A stretch of DNA of 35,722 nt, taken from Vicinamibacterales bacterium. Lineage in GTDB: Bacteria > Acidobacteriota > Vicinamibacteria > Vicinamibacterales > JAMQPK01. The position numbers were made by a program, and so were the translations under genes. The stretch spans positions 1-35,722 of the forward strand of contig JAMQPK010000055.1 of the NCBI GenBank assembly GCA_023717525.1, given 5' to 3'. Positions 1 through 8,028 of the stretch are shown piece by piece; within the stretch, counting starts at the first letter, position 1, and each line of letters begins with the position of its first letter. The notes below the pieces were generated by a model. That model was not told where the DNA came from and did not search any database. It worked only from the letters and a program-made list of their open reading frames with translations.

Positions 1-1
1 G

Positions 2-2161
2 ATCCTCTCGGTGCGGCATCAGTCAACCGAGACGACGATCGCGAACGTGCCGAAATATGTGTACGACGCGAATGGCGAACGGACGAAGGCGACCAACGAT
101 CTGTATGTGCGCAGCGTTTCGACACGCCTGACGTATCAGGCCACCAAGAACTACAAGATCGCTGGATTTATCGACCGGTGGTGGCACAAGAAGGGGCACG
201 CGATTGGCGCCGGCACCGACTATCGCGCGGGCGAGCAGCGGGATCCGCGCAACGCGCATCACGCAATCGGCAATCTGAAGTTGACGGCGCCTGTCACCAA
301 CAACTGGCTGTTCGAGGCCGGCTACTCGTTTGCCGAGTTCTACTGGAAGGGTGGACCGCCGACAGGCTCTCCCGCACAACTCGCCGAGGCAGATCTCTAC
401 ACGGCCGCGTGGTACGCAACGGCGCAGACGGGCGACACCGCGTTGAACAAGAACTTCCCCGACAGATGCGCGTATGCCACCGGGTGCACGACCTGGAATA
501 CGACCCGCTTGCAGCGGCAGGAAAGTGTCCGCAACGTGGGCAAGGTGTCGGCGTCGTACGTGACCGGGTCGCACAATATCAAGGCCGGATTCGAGAATCA
601 GTGGGGCCCTGGCCGTCAGCGGAAGAACACCCGCAACGGCCATCTCGTCGCCAACTACACGAACAATCTGGCGCAGACCGTCACGGTGTACAACAACCCC
701 ACGATCCAGCCGTCGTACGTCGCGTACGACGTCGGCCTTTTCGTGCAGGACAGCTGGGCCATCAAGCGTCTCACCTTCAACCCCGGCTTGCGCGTTGCCT
801 GGATCGAGACAGGCATGCGGGCCAGCAGTATGGCGGCGGGACGCTTTGCACCGGCACGCTTTATCGAAGAAGAGAAGGGGCTCATCGACTTCGGCGCCGA
901 CTACTCGCCGCGTATCAGCGCGGTCTACGACCTCTTCGGCAACGGCCGCACGGCGCTGAAGTCGAGCTGGGCACGCTACTACCGCAACTACGACGGCGAC
1001 ATTGCGGCGGGTGCGTACGGCCGGGCCGGAGAACGCAGCGAAAGCCGCCAATGGTTCGACATGGACCTGATTCCCGGCACGAACAACCGAACCAACGCGG
1101 CTGTCGCCAATTGCTCGCTCGCTGGTGCCAGGATTCGTCCGACCGACTGCGACGGCGTCGCGCAGGACAACGAGATTGGCGTCAGCCCCAGCGGCGGACT
1201 GTTCGCGAATCCCGACCGGCCCGACCGCAAACCGCTGAACCTGCAACGCCAGTTCAACGACGAATTCACGGCGGGCGTGCAGCATCAGCTGATGAACCGG
1301 CTTGCGCTCGGCTTCATGTTCTACAAGCGGAAGGTCGATGCCCTTGCGGTGCAGGATCGAACCAACATCGGGCTGTCGGACTACTCGTCGTTCACGCTCC
1401 CGATGCCCGACGTGTCGAAGGATCCCGATGTGGCCGAGGTGATCGCCACGATTCCGCAGACCGTCACGGTCTACAACCTGAACCCGGCCAAGGCAACGGT
1501 GTTCAACGTCGGCCTGGTTGACCGCAGCGATACGCAGAACGTGACCCTCTATAACGGCTTCGAGGCGTCATTCTCGGCCAGGCTTCCCGGTGGAGCGATG
1601 GCCTTCGGCAGCTGGACCGCCGAACACGCGCTGCAACAATGGTGCGACACCAACGACAACCCGAATGGTCCGTTGTCGAGCGGTCAGTTCAGCCTCAGCG
1701 ACGCCACGACTGGTCAGAACGCGGCACTGGGCGGTCAGTACTGCGATCAGACACAGTGGAACTATCCCCTGCGTCACGAGTTCAAGCTCGCCGGAAACTA
1801 CGCGCTGCCGTACGGCCTCGATTTCGGCGCCATCCTGCAGAGCTACGCCGGCACCGAGCGCAGCATCGTCTGGAACCCCGCGGCGAACCTGTACCCGGGC
1901 GCACAACGAACCAACTCGGAAACGCTGGTGCTGAATCCTCCCGGATCGCTTTTCTGGGATCGCTACAACCAGTTCGACGTGAACTTCAAGAAGAACTTCC
2001 GGCACAACAGCAAGGTGCTCACGTTGCAAATCGACATCTTCAACGTGCTGAACGCCAATCCGATCCGCGCCGGCAACAACAACGTCGGAGCCAGCCTCGG
2101 CGACGCCACGACGATTCTGCTGGGCCGGTTCCCGCGATTGGCGTTGAACTACAAGTTCTAA
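2..2161 (+). CDS. TonB-dependent receptor, C-terminal part (5' truncated by window edge)
   Basis: The reading frame is open from the first bases of the window, so the gene starts upstream; the GTG at 11 is internal. About 720 residues are visible. They match the outer-membrane barrel of Oar-like/TonB-dependent receptors: alternating amphipathic strands, aromatic-rich turns such as FVQDSW and LGVQ-like hairpins, and a last strand ending in LALNYKF with C-terminal phenylalanine, the usual OMP assembly signal. The phrase FDVNFKKNF followed by LQIDIFNVLN is typical of the last strands in this family. The plug and the carboxypeptidase-regulatory-like domain would lie outside the window. Family role is energy-dependent uptake of large or scarce substrates, often glycans or peptides in Acidobacteriota; the substrate cannot be read from the sequence. 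A 19-bp tandem repeat and a terminator follow directly. Confidence 0.9.
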   Translation: MLSVRHQSTETTIANVPKYVYDANGERTKATNDLYVRSVSTRLTYQATKNYKIAGFIDRWWHKKGHAIGAGTDYRAGEQRDPRNAHHAIGNLKLTAPVTNNWLFEAGYSFAEFYWKGGPPTGSPAQLAEADLYTAAWYATAQTGDTALNKNFPDRCAYATGCTTWNTTRLQRQESVRNVGKVSASYVTGSHNIKAGFENQWGPGRQRKNTRNGHLVANYTNNLAQTVTVYNNPTIQPSYVAYDVGLFVQDSWAIKRLTFNPGLRVAWIETGMRASSMAAGRFAPARFIEEEKGLIDFGADYSPRISAVYDLFGNGRTALKSSWARYYRNYDGDIAAGAYGRAGERSESRQWFDMDLIPGTNNRTNAAVANCSLAGARIRPTDCDGVAQDNEIGVSPSGGLFANPDRPDRKPLNLQRQFNDEFTAGVQHQLMNRLALGFMFYKRKVDALAVQDRTNIGLSDYSSFTLPMPDVSKDPDVAEVIATIPQTVTVYNLNPAKATVFNVGLVDRSDTQNVTLYNGFEASFSARLPGGAMAFGSWTAEHALQQWCDTNDNPNGPLSSGQFSLSDATTGQNAALGGQYCDQTQWNYPLRHEFKLAGNYALPYGLDFGAILQSYAGTERSIVWNPAANLYPGAQRTNSETLVLNPPGSLFWDRYNQFDVNFKKNFRHNSKVLTLQIDIFNVLNANPIRAGNNNVGASLGDATTILLGRFPRLALNYKF

Positions 2162-2218
2162 ACACGAAGGCACGACGAAGACACGAAGGCACGACGAAGA
2201 CACGAAGGCACGAAGAAG
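2162..2218. repeat. Three tandem copies of a 19-bp unit
   Basis: Positions 2162-2180, 2181-2199 and 2200-2218 are three head-to-tail copies of a 19-bp unit beginning ACACGAAGGCACGACG. The third copy differs at one base. The array starts at the base after the TonB receptor stop codon and ends just before the terminator stem. It is not coding. Confidence 0.9.
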
Positions 2219-2225
2219 ACACGCA

Positions 2226-2258
2226 GGGCAGGAGGCGAAAGCCTCCTGCCCTTTTTTT
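2226..2258 (+). terminator. Rho-independent terminator after the TonB receptor
   Basis: There is a perfect 11-bp stem, GGGCAGGAGGC at 2226-2236 and its complement at 2241-2251, closed by a GAAA tetraloop. Seven T residues follow at 2252-2258. It ends the receptor transcript 31 bases before the next gene. Confidence 0.93.
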
Positions 2259-2277
2259 CTGAGCACAGCCTTTCGCC

Positions 2278-2283
2278 TATACT
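2278..2283 (+). promoter_or_regulatory. Possible -10 box (TATACT) for the 2290 gene
   Basis: TATACT at 2278-2283 is a good -10 hexamer just downstream of the terminator. The expected transcription start, about seven bases later, falls at or next to the GTG start at 2290. The mRNA could therefore be leaderless. No convincing -35 box is seen, so this remains tentative. Confidence 0.35.
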
Positions 2284-2289
2284 CGGAGA

Positions 2290-3726
2290 GTGATCAAAAA
2301 GCTCGTCGTCGGTGCGGCGTGTCTAGCGCTGATCGCTGGGGCCATGGCCCTGGCCGGGTATCGCATCGTCCGAGACGGCAGTGGCGTGCCGCGCTTCCTG
2401 CATCGTACCGACTACTCGGCGCTCGAAGCCGACCGCGCCCGGCAGCACCAACAGAGCGCACCCGCGACTGACGTCCCGCCCATCCAGGCACCGGCGCCAG
2501 CTCCAACCGCGCAGATCGTCACCCCGCCGAGCCCTGCTGCCACAGTCACGCCATCAGGCTTCTGGCCGGATTTTCGTGGGCCCAATCGTGATGGCCGCTA
2601 TGCCGAAACGTCTATCCGGACGACCTGGCCAACAGGCGGCTTGCCGCGGCTCTGGAAGCAGCCGGTCGGCGGCGGCTACGCCTCGTTCGTTGTCGCCAAT
2701 GGCCGCGCCTTTACGATCGAACAGCGGCGCAATCAGGAGGTCGTCGCCGCATACGCCGTGACCACCGGCCGCGAGCTCTGGGCGCACGGCTGGGACGCTG
2801 AATTCCGGGAGTCATTGGGCGGAGACGGACCGCGCGCAACGCCGACGTTCCACGAAGGTCGCATCTACGCGCTGGGAGCTCTGGGCGAGCTGCAGGTGCT
2901 CGATGCTGGTACAGGCGCTTTGATCTGGAGACGCAACATCCTCAGCGACAACAACGCCCCGAATGTGAGCTGGGGGATGTCCGCATCGCCGCTGATCGTC
3001 GATGATAAGGTGATCGTCCTGCCCGGCGGACCGCGGGGGCAATCCGTTGTGGCGTACAACAAGACGACGGGAGCGCCGATCTGGAAGACGCTCGACGATC
3101 CCCAGGCCTACACATCGCCGATGCTGGTCACGGTCGCGGGCACTCGTCAGATTCTGGTCGTCTCGGGACGCCGTGCGATGGGACTCGCGATCGAAGACGG
3201 CAAGCTGCTCTGGGAGTATCCGTGGGCCACCGACATGGATATCAGCGTGGCACAGCCGCTGGTCATCGCCAGGGAGGGGCTCGACGACCGGGTGTTTCTC
3301 TCGGCGGGCTACGGTCACGGCGCTGCGGTCTTCGAAGTGAAACGCACGGGAGACAAGCTCGAAGCCCGAACGGTCTGGGAGAATCAGAGGATGAACAACA
3401 AGTTCTCCAGCTCGGTGCTGCACGACGGCTATATCTACGGCCTCGATGAGTCGATCCTCGCGTGTGTCGATGCAGCGACCGGAGACATGAAGTGGAAGGG
3501 CGGGCGATACGGATACGGCCAGATATTGCTTGCTGGCGATCACGTCATCGTGCTGACCGAGGAAGGAGAGCTCGCGCTCGTGAAAGCTTCGCCGGTGCGC
3601 CATGAAGAGCTGGGGAAGTTTTCAGCAATCGAAGGCAGGACGTGGAACTACCCGGTCATCGCCGGCGGACGCCTGCTGGTGCGCAACGCCGAAGAGATGG
3701 CAGCGTTCGATATCTCGCCGAAGTAG
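2290..3726 (+). CDS. Membrane-anchored PQQ-like beta-propeller protein
   Basis: The protein has 478 residues. Residues 5-24 form a hydrophobic signal-anchor segment. Residues 54-90 are a Pro/Ala-rich linker, and from residue 91 (FWPDFRGPNRDG) a beta-propeller of the PQQ-like/quinoprotein repeat type runs to the C-terminus. Repeats such as TGRELWAHGW, TGALIWRR, TGAPIWKT and TGDMKWKGG are the hallmark tryptophan-docking blades. The FRGPNRDG opening is shared with outer-membrane or periplasmic PQQ-like proteins of Planctomycetes and Acidobacteria that often lack proven enzyme activity. It could be a dehydrogenase or a non-enzymatic scaffold, and no heme motif is present. The GTG start is chosen because it gives the signal segment. 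The GGAG before it is only one base away, too close for a normal ribosome binding site. The right end abuts the inverted repeat at 3729. Confidence 0.85.
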   Translation: MIKKLVVGAACLALIAGAMALAGYRIVRDGSGVPRFLHRTDYSALEADRARQHQQSAPATDVPPIQAPAPAPTAQIVTPPSPAATVTPSGFWPDFRGPNRDGRYAETSIRTTWPTGGLPRLWKQPVGGGYASFVVANGRAFTIEQRRNQEVVAAYAVTTGRELWAHGWDAEFRESLGGDGPRATPTFHEGRIYALGALGELQVLDAGTGALIWRRNILSDNNAPNVSWGMSASPLIVDDKVIVLPGGPRGQSVVAYNKTTGAPIWKTLDDPQAYTSPMLVTVAGTRQILVVSGRRAMGLAIEDGKLLWEYPWATDMDISVAQPLVIAREGLDDRVFLSAGYGHGAAVFEVKRTGDKLEARTVWENQRMNNKFSSSVLHDGYIYGLDESILACVDAATGDMKWKGGRYGYGQILLAGDHVIVLTEEGELALVKASPVRHEELGKFSAIEGRTWNYPVIAGGRLLVRNAEEMAAFDISPK

Positions 3727-3728
3727 AG

Positions 3729-3762
3729 CTATCTCAGCACAGAGGGCACAGAGACACGGAGA
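3729..3762 (+). repeat. Left 34-bp inverted repeat of the GxxExxY unit
   Basis: This arm starts two bases after the stop codon of the beta-propeller gene and contains CTATCTCAGCACAGAGGGCA. It matches the reverse complement of 4287-4320 at 33 of 34 positions. Within the arm the motif CACAGAG recurs with a period of about nine bases. Confidence 0.92.
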
Positions 3763-3876
3763 GGCATTTTCTTCTACAAATCCGTGCATCTGGCGCTATC
3801 AAGAATTCAATACCAATCGACTTTGGATATCTACGCCTGGTGAGCAAACGGCGCAAGGATTGCACTGGCAACGTGC

Positions 3877-4263
3877 GTGGATCGCGAGACGCTCAACGGC
3901 CTCTCCCATCGGATCATTGGATCCGCGATTGAAGTGCATTCTGTCCTGGGCCCTGGCTTGCTCGAAAGTGTCTACCGCGCGTGCCTGCTCCGCGAACTAT
4001 CTGGTTCCGGCTTGAAAGTCCTGGCAGAGCAGATCGTCCCGGTCATGTACAAGGAAGTATTGCTTGAAGGTGGCTATCGCCTTGATCTCATCGTCGAAGA
4101 CCAGATTATTGTCGAGGTGAAATCGATCGAGAGAGAAGCGCCGGTTCACCGTGCGCAACTCCTCTCCTACCTGCGCCTCACGGGAAAGCCCCTCGGTCTT
4201 CTGATCAACTTCAATGTTCCGAAGCTCGTTCAAGGAGTGACACGACTCATCAATGGATACTGA
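3877..4263 (+). CDS. GxxExxY family protein (PD-(D/E)XK nuclease-like)
   Basis: The protein has 128 residues, the usual length of the family (PF13366). The naming motif is visible as G27-L-L-E30-S-V-Y33 within GPGLLESVY. Later residues fit a PD-(D/E)XK core: D70 in YRLDLIV, E80-V-K82 in IIVEVKS, and Q94 in HRAQLLSYL. The C-terminus NFNVPKLVQGVTRLIN is also typical. Members are small, widespread in environmental bacteria and of unknown function. A nuclease fold is suggested, but activity is not established here. The start is a GTG chosen by family alignment (DRETLNGLSHRIIGSAIEVH) and no clear ribosome binding site precedes it. The gene lies alone between the inverted repeats at 3729 and 4320 and is not part of any neighbouring operon. 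Confidence 0.88.
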   Translation: MDRETLNGLSHRIIGSAIEVHSVLGPGLLESVYRACLLRELSGSGLKVLAEQIVPVMYKEVLLEGGYRLDLIVEDQIIVEVKSIEREAPVHRAQLLSYLRLTGKPLGLLINFNVPKLVQGVTRLINGY

Positions 4264-4286
4264 TTTTGTTCTTTTTGATCTATTCT

Positions 4287-4320
4287 TCTCCGTGCCTCTG
4301 TGCCCTCTGTGCTGAGATAG
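4287..4320 (-). repeat. Right 34-bp inverted repeat of the GxxExxY unit
   Basis: This is the reverse complement of the arm at 3729-3762 with a single mismatch. It lies between the GxxExxY stop codon and the stop codon of the convergent cyclase gene. Confidence 0.92.
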
Positions 4321-4326
4321 AAATAA

Positions 4327-5337
4327 TCAGAAGATTGCCAGCGGGTTCACCGGCGAACCCGAACCCCCTTCCACGGGCAGCGGCCCGAACGTCACCATGA
4401 ACTCGTAGCGCTTCAGCCGCCGGGCTGTTTCGGCGAGTTGCTCGAGATCGAGGTTCTCGACAATCCCCGCGCCAAGCCACACCAGCAGCGCCTGATGGAT
4501 CGGATTCACCGGAATGCCCTGCTCCGCGCCCCAACCCGGCCGCGGTGCCCAGTCGATATTCATGTCGTGCCCCGCAAAAGAAATGTCGCGCTCCTTGAAG
4601 AACGGGATCGTGTCGGCGTAGTAGCCCGCGACCTGACCAGACCACGGGCCCATCGCCGCACGCCGCTTCCAGCGGCCAACGTACAAGAAGATGATGTCGC
4701 CGGGACCAACCTTCACGCCCGAACGCTTCTCCCACGCCTCGAGGTCGGCGCGCGTGATGGGTGTCCCCGGTTCGATCCAGTCCACGCCTTTCATCTGCGG
4801 CATGTCGTACAGGACGCCACGCGTCACGATGCCGTCGCGGCGCCCCATGATGCTGCCGTTCCTGCAGCCGCTCTCGGGAGTGATGTTGTCCTTCACTGAA
4901 TAACCGTTGAACATCTGGTTATCCATGAAGAAATGACAGAACGCATCGGTGTGGCCGAGCGACAAGCCGTGATAACTCACCTGATAGGTGTCTGTCGTGT
5001 TGGTGGCGCTGATCGCATTGGTCGTGCGGTGGAACACCTGGGCGGCGCCGACGTCAGCGGCTTCCTGCTGCGGCACCGCATGAGCGAGTGACACGACGAT
5101 ACCGCTCGTGGCGAGCCTGACGGCACTTTGCACTTTCGCCGGCGTGATCAGATTCGCCGTGCCCTTCTGATCGTTTGGTCCCCAGCGTCCCCAGTTGCGC
5201 AACTCGGTGCGCCAGCGCAAATAGTCGGCCGGGGTCACCGTCGAGCCAACGGGCTTCTGCGTCGCTTGCTGGGAAAGCAATACAACGGCTGGAAGAAACA
5301 GGATACAGACCGCCAGAATCGTAAATCGCTGTCTCAT
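4327..5337 (-). CDS. Exported cyclase family protein (kynurenine formamidase-like hydrolase)
   Basis: The protein has 336 residues, beginning with a Sec-type signal peptide (MRQRFTILAV, hydrophobic to about residue 22). The metal-binding signature of the cyclase superfamily (PF04199) is seen as H123-G, then H129-T-D131-A-F-C-H135. A second conserved block, VGPGDIIFLYVGRW, lies near residue 220. Family members hydrolyse amide, ester or lactone bonds using Mn or Zn. The substrate here is unknown; the extracytoplasmic location makes tryptophan catabolism unlikely. The start is ATG at 5337, preceded by GGAG six bases upstream; an in-frame TTG at 5349 is less likely. The gene lies directly behind the terminator of the PQQ dehydrogenase gene, so transcription probably needs read-through or a promoter inside the upstream gene. 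Confidence 0.88.
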   Translation of the reverse strand: MRQRFTILAVCILFLPAVVLLSQQATQKPVGSTVTPADYLRWRTELRNWGRWGPNDQKGTANLITPAKVQSAVRLATSGIVVSLAHAVPQQEAADVGAAQVFHRTTNAISATNTTDTYQVSYHGLSLGHTDAFCHFFMDNQMFNGYSVKDNITPESGCRNGSIMGRRDGIVTRGVLYDMPQMKGVDWIEPGTPITRADLEAWEKRSGVKVGPGDIIFLYVGRWKRRAAMGPWSGQVAGYYADTIPFFKERDISFAGHDMNIDWAPRPGWGAEQGIPVNPIHQALLVWLGAGIVENLDLEQLAETARRLKRYEFMVTFGPLPVEGGSGSPVNPLAIF

Positions 5338-5351
5338 CGGAGACTCCAAAG

Positions 5352-5384
5352 AAAAAAGGGCGACGGGTTTTTACTCCGTCGCCC
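5352..5384 (-). terminator. Rho-independent terminator after the PQQ dehydrogenase gene
   Basis: On the minus strand a perfect 9-bp stem (GGGCGACGG, 5384-5376, pairing with 5366-5358) with a nine-base A-rich loop is followed by a run of six T. It sits 15 bases before the cyclase start, so it may act as an attenuator as well as an end signal. Confidence 0.85.
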
Positions 5385-5415
5385 GACCAACGACCAACGA
5401 CGAACGACCAACGAC
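5384..5415. repeat. Heptanucleotide tandem array (CGACCAA, 4.5 copies)
   Basis: Units at 5384-5390, 5391-5397, 5398-5404 (CGACGAA, one change) and 5405-5411 are followed by a partial CGAC. The array touches the stop codon of the PQQ dehydrogenase gene and the base of the terminator stem. Confidence 0.88.
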
Positions 5416-7643
5416 TACGGCAGCGCGAACACGTACAGTTGCTGTCCCGACTGCGGAATCTTGATGTCCGGCAGAATCGCTGCCGGCACGTTGCGCGGAC
5501 TGCCGCCGCCAAGGCCGGTCATCACGGCGATGTACTGCTTGCCGTCGATGCTGTAACTGACGGGAAATCCCTGCACAGAGGTGCCGAGCCGCGTCTCCCA
5601 CAGCACGCTGCCATTGCGCACGTCGTGAATCCGAACGGTGCGGTTGATATCACCGACGAGCACCCACCCGCCAGCGGTCGACAGGGCCGCCGTCAAGTAC
5701 GACGCACGCTGCTCGTACTTCCACACTTCGTTCAGCGTCTTCACGTCATAGGCGGCAAGCTTGCCCACCTTCTCGCCCGTCCCTGGCATGTGCTTGAACA
5801 GACGATCGCCGCCAGACCCTCCGCCCGTTCCAGAGAAGTCGACCTCACGCGCGGTGAAGTCCATGCACGACTGGCTCACGGGCGCGATGATAACGCCGGC
5901 GGGCTGGTTGTAGCTCATCGCTTGCCAGTTTTTTCCGCCTTCGGTGCTCGGGCACACGTTGATCGGCTTGTTCAGCTGCATCTCGAGGATGTCTGGACGA
6001 TAGCTCGGCTGGCCAGTCTTCGGATCGAAGTGCTCCCAGACTGTCTGCTTCACCATCTCCTTATGAGCGATGTATTGGCCCGTGCGCCGATCGAGCTTCC
6101 AGAGCACGCCAGCCTTGCCCGCGCTGAACGATACCTTCTGGTCGCCGATGTCGACGAGCACACGCTCGAACACTTCATCCAGGTCGAACGACTCGCCTGG
6201 CGCATGCTGGTAGTACCACTTCAGCTCGCCGTTGTCCGGATTCAACGCGACGGTCGAATTGGCGTACAGCGTTTTGTCGTAAATCGATGTTCGACGGCTG
6301 AGGAAATTCCACGGCTTCGACTGCGCAACACCCCAGTACGTCAGATTCAGCTCGGGATCGTAGCTTCCGGCAATCCAGGTTTCGGCCCCACCGCGACGGT
6401 TCATCGGCAAGTTGCCCCAGGTCTCGCTGCCGGGCTGCCCTTCACGTGGATTCGTGTAGAACTTCCACGCGATCTTGCCGGTGGCCGTGTCGAACGCCGT
6501 GATGAAACAACCCTCGCCGGTATACCCGCCGCAGCCGGTGAGTCCCATCAGCACTTTGTCTTTGATGACGATTGTGCCGCTCGTCGAAGGATGGTTGCGC
6601 TCGGACGCAGGTGTGTCCCACAGAATCTGGCCATTGCGAGCGCTCAACGCGACCATGTGCGCGTTGCTGGTCGGCAGGAAAATCTTATCGTCGGCGATCG
6701 CAATGCTCCGGATGCCGCCGTAGCCTGGCGCCTGATCGGGCCCGACGCGCGTCTCCCAAATCAAATCGCCGGTTCTTCCGTCGAGCGCCTGGACGATATT
6801 GCTCGGGCTCGCGAGATAAATGACCCCGTTGTGCACAATCGGGGTCGTCTGGTTCGCGCCCGAGTCGTTCATCGCCCACGCCCACTGCAGCTGAAGATTC
6901 TTCACGTTGTCGCGCGTGATTTGATTCAACGGACTGTAGCTGTGACCCAGATAGTTGCGGCGGAAGATCAGCCAGTCGCCAGCCGGGGGGTTCCTCAACA
7001 TTTCCTGAGTGACGGGCACGAAGTTCTTCACCTCGCCCACGACGCTGACCCCCCGCGTTACGTCCGTCGCGCCAAGGGCACGTCCCGCAGGCGTACCCGC
7101 GCCCTGAACAAGGGAGCCGGGGCCGCGTCCGCGAGCGCCGCCTCCGTCATCTCCCGCTGCGCCGCCTGCGCCACGTCCACCGCCGCCACGACCACCGCGG
7201 CCGCCTGCTTGCGCGCCGGCTGGAGGACCCTGCCCAGCAGGAAGCTGGTTGAACACGGTCGTCGTCGTCCGAGTGAGATCGCGCTGACCGACAGCCACGC
7301 CGTTTCGCGAAAGAATGTAGGCCGCAACATTGATCGTGCCCTGCTCGCCAAGCGCGCCAGGGTTGGTCGGCGGCATCGTGTCGAGGATGGTCTCGATCAG
7401 CTCGTTGACGGGCTTTGGCCCCCACTTCAGGCGAAACGTTCCTCCCGCCAACGCGGGGGCATCGCCCGATCCTTCGAAGTCGGCGCCGTGACAACCGGCA
7501 CATTGAGTGCCGTAGGCCGCCTGACCTGCTTGAGCCTGCGCCGCCGTGTAGGCCCCCGTGGCTTGCTGGCCTCCGACGCGCGTTATCGTGAATGCAATAA
7601 ACAAGGCGGCAACGAGAAGAAGAGACACTCCGAAACGCTTCAT
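5415..7643 (-). CDS. PQQ-dependent dehydrogenase with N-terminal cytochrome c domain
   Basis: The protein has 742 residues. A signal peptide covers about residues 1-26. A mono-heme cytochrome c domain follows, with C48-A-G-C51-H52 and likely distal ligand M90 in DTMPPTN. Residues about 136-180 form a Gly/Arg-rich flexible linker. The rest is a quinoprotein beta-propeller with repeated [32 protein letters not shown] and NGSVLWET blades. Quinoprotein alcohol dehydrogenases usually carry the heme domain at the C-terminus, so the N-terminal placement is the less common order. The role would be periplasmic oxidation of an alcohol or sugar, passing electrons through the fused heme. The start is ATG at 7643 with AGGAG seven bases upstream; an in-frame TTG six bases earlier is rejected. 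A TATGAT hexamer lies about 35 bases upstream. The gene ends in a terminator. Confidence 0.9.
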   Translation of the reverse strand: MKRFGVSLLLVAALFIAFTITRVGGQQATGAYTAAQAQAGQAAYGTQCAGCHGADFEGSGDAPALAGGTFRLKWGPKPVNELIETILDTMPPTNPGALGEQGTINVAAYILSRNGVAVGQRDLTRTTTTVFNQLPAGQGPPAGAQAGGRGGRGGGGRGAGGAAGDDGGGARGRGPGSLVQGAGTPAGRALGATDVTRGVSVVGEVKNFVPVTQEMLRNPPAGDWLIFRRNYLGHSYSPLNQITRDNVKNLQLQWAWAMNDSGANQTTPIVHNGVIYLASPSNIVQALDGRTGDLIWETRVGPDQAPGYGGIRSIAIADDKIFLPTSNAHMVALSARNGQILWDTPASERNHPSTSGTIVIKDKVLMGLTGCGGYTGEGCFITAFDTATGKIAWKFYTNPREGQPGSETWGNLPMNRRGGAETWIAGSYDPELNLTYWGVAQSKPWNFLSRRTSIYDKTLYANSTVALNPDNGELKWYYQHAPGESFDLDEVFERVLVDIGDQKVSFSAGKAGVLWKLDRRTGQYIAHKEMVKQTVWEHFDPKTGQPSYRPDILEMQLNKPINVCPSTEGGKNWQAMSYNQPAGVIIAPVSQSCMDFTAREVDFSGTGGGSGGDRLFKHMPGTGEKVGKLAAYDVKTLNEVWKYEQRASYLTAALSTAGGWVLVGDINRTVRIHDVRNGSVLWETRLGTSVQGFPVSYSIDGKQYIAVMTGLGGGSPRNVPAAILPDIKIPQSGQQLYVFALP

Positions 7644-7677
7644 GGTCAATCTCCTGCTTGGCTATCGAGGTGGGTGC

Positions 7678-7683
7678 ATCATA
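7678..7683 (-). promoter_or_regulatory. Possible -10 box (TATGAT) for the cytochrome c-PQQ dehydrogenase
   Basis: The minus strand reads GCGTATGATGC in the 53-base gap before the gene. The same GCGTATGATGC string occurs before the DinB gene at 21476-21481. No clear -35 box is seen. Confidence 0.35.
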
Positions 7684-7696
7684 CGCCGCCAGGCCT

Positions 7697-8028
7697 CTAC
7701 CCGTCGAGAGTTTGGAGGTCGGCAAGCGCGCGGACGATGCGGTCGGGCCTGATGTCGGTGGCCGGCGGAAGCCCACGGCCGAACCGATCGATCCAGACGC
7801 CGGAAAGGCCCAGTTTCTGAGGCGCGACGACATCCCATTCAAGGTTGTCGCACCCCAATACCAGCGCGAGGTGCTCCGGATGGTTTCGAGCACGAGGGAA
7901 ACATCCAGACCGTTCAGGTCCGAGGTGTTCGCCGCGCACGCGTCCCGCCAGCACCGATCGATGTTGCTGCTGTCGTCGAGAATTGTGTCGTCGAGATCGA
8001 GCAGGACACCGGCAGGCAGTCGAATCAC
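7697..8028 (-). pseudogene. HAD-superfamily hydrolase remnant (internal deletion and frameshift)
   Basis: The 5' part starts at GTG 8028, which overlaps the methyltransferase stop as GTGA. It encodes the HAD motif I region (GVLLDLDDTILDDSSNIDRC), then a cap-like helix ending SRWYWG. A different frame then carries the HAD C-terminal region: PEHLALVLGCDNLEWDVV (motif IV-like), LGLSGVWIDRFG and PDRIVRALADL, ending at TAG 7697. A normal member needs about 220-240 residues and only about 110 codons remain. The middle, including motifs II and III, is therefore missing, and the two ends are out of frame near 7850. The translational coupling shows it was once a working operon member. An assembly error could produce the same picture. 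Confidence 0.65.

Larger units (their letters stand above)
3729..4320 (+). mobile_element. Putative inserted unit: GxxExxY gene between 34-bp inverted repeats
   Basis: Two 34-bp arms (33/34 identical) enclose one gene. The left arm starts two bases after one stop codon and the right arm ends six bases before the stop of the convergent gene. The 592-bp block therefore fits exactly into a convergent intergenic gap. No transposase is encoded, so if it moves it would need help or an unknown mechanism. Calling it mobile is an inference from geometry; no target-site duplication is evident. Confidence 0.5.

Noticed and set aside
23-1285. Long frames opposite or alongside the TonB receptor (also 178-1521)
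   Set aside because: Their translations are Arg-rich and lack any recognisable motif, while the receptor frame shows continuous barrel strands.
3602-4015. Plus-strand frames across the left inverted repeat
   Set aside because: They read through the beta-propeller gene end and the repeat in shifted frames; the GxxExxY frame is the only one with family motifs.
3729-4320. The inverted repeats as a simple bidirectional terminator
   Set aside because: The arms are over 500 bases apart with a gene between them and lack a T run at the right distance.
5439-7820. A 793-codon open frame opposite the PQQ dehydrogenase
   Set aside because: It is antisense to a clear quinoprotein gene and its product has a mirrored, Arg/His-rich composition with no domain. 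High GC makes such open frames common.
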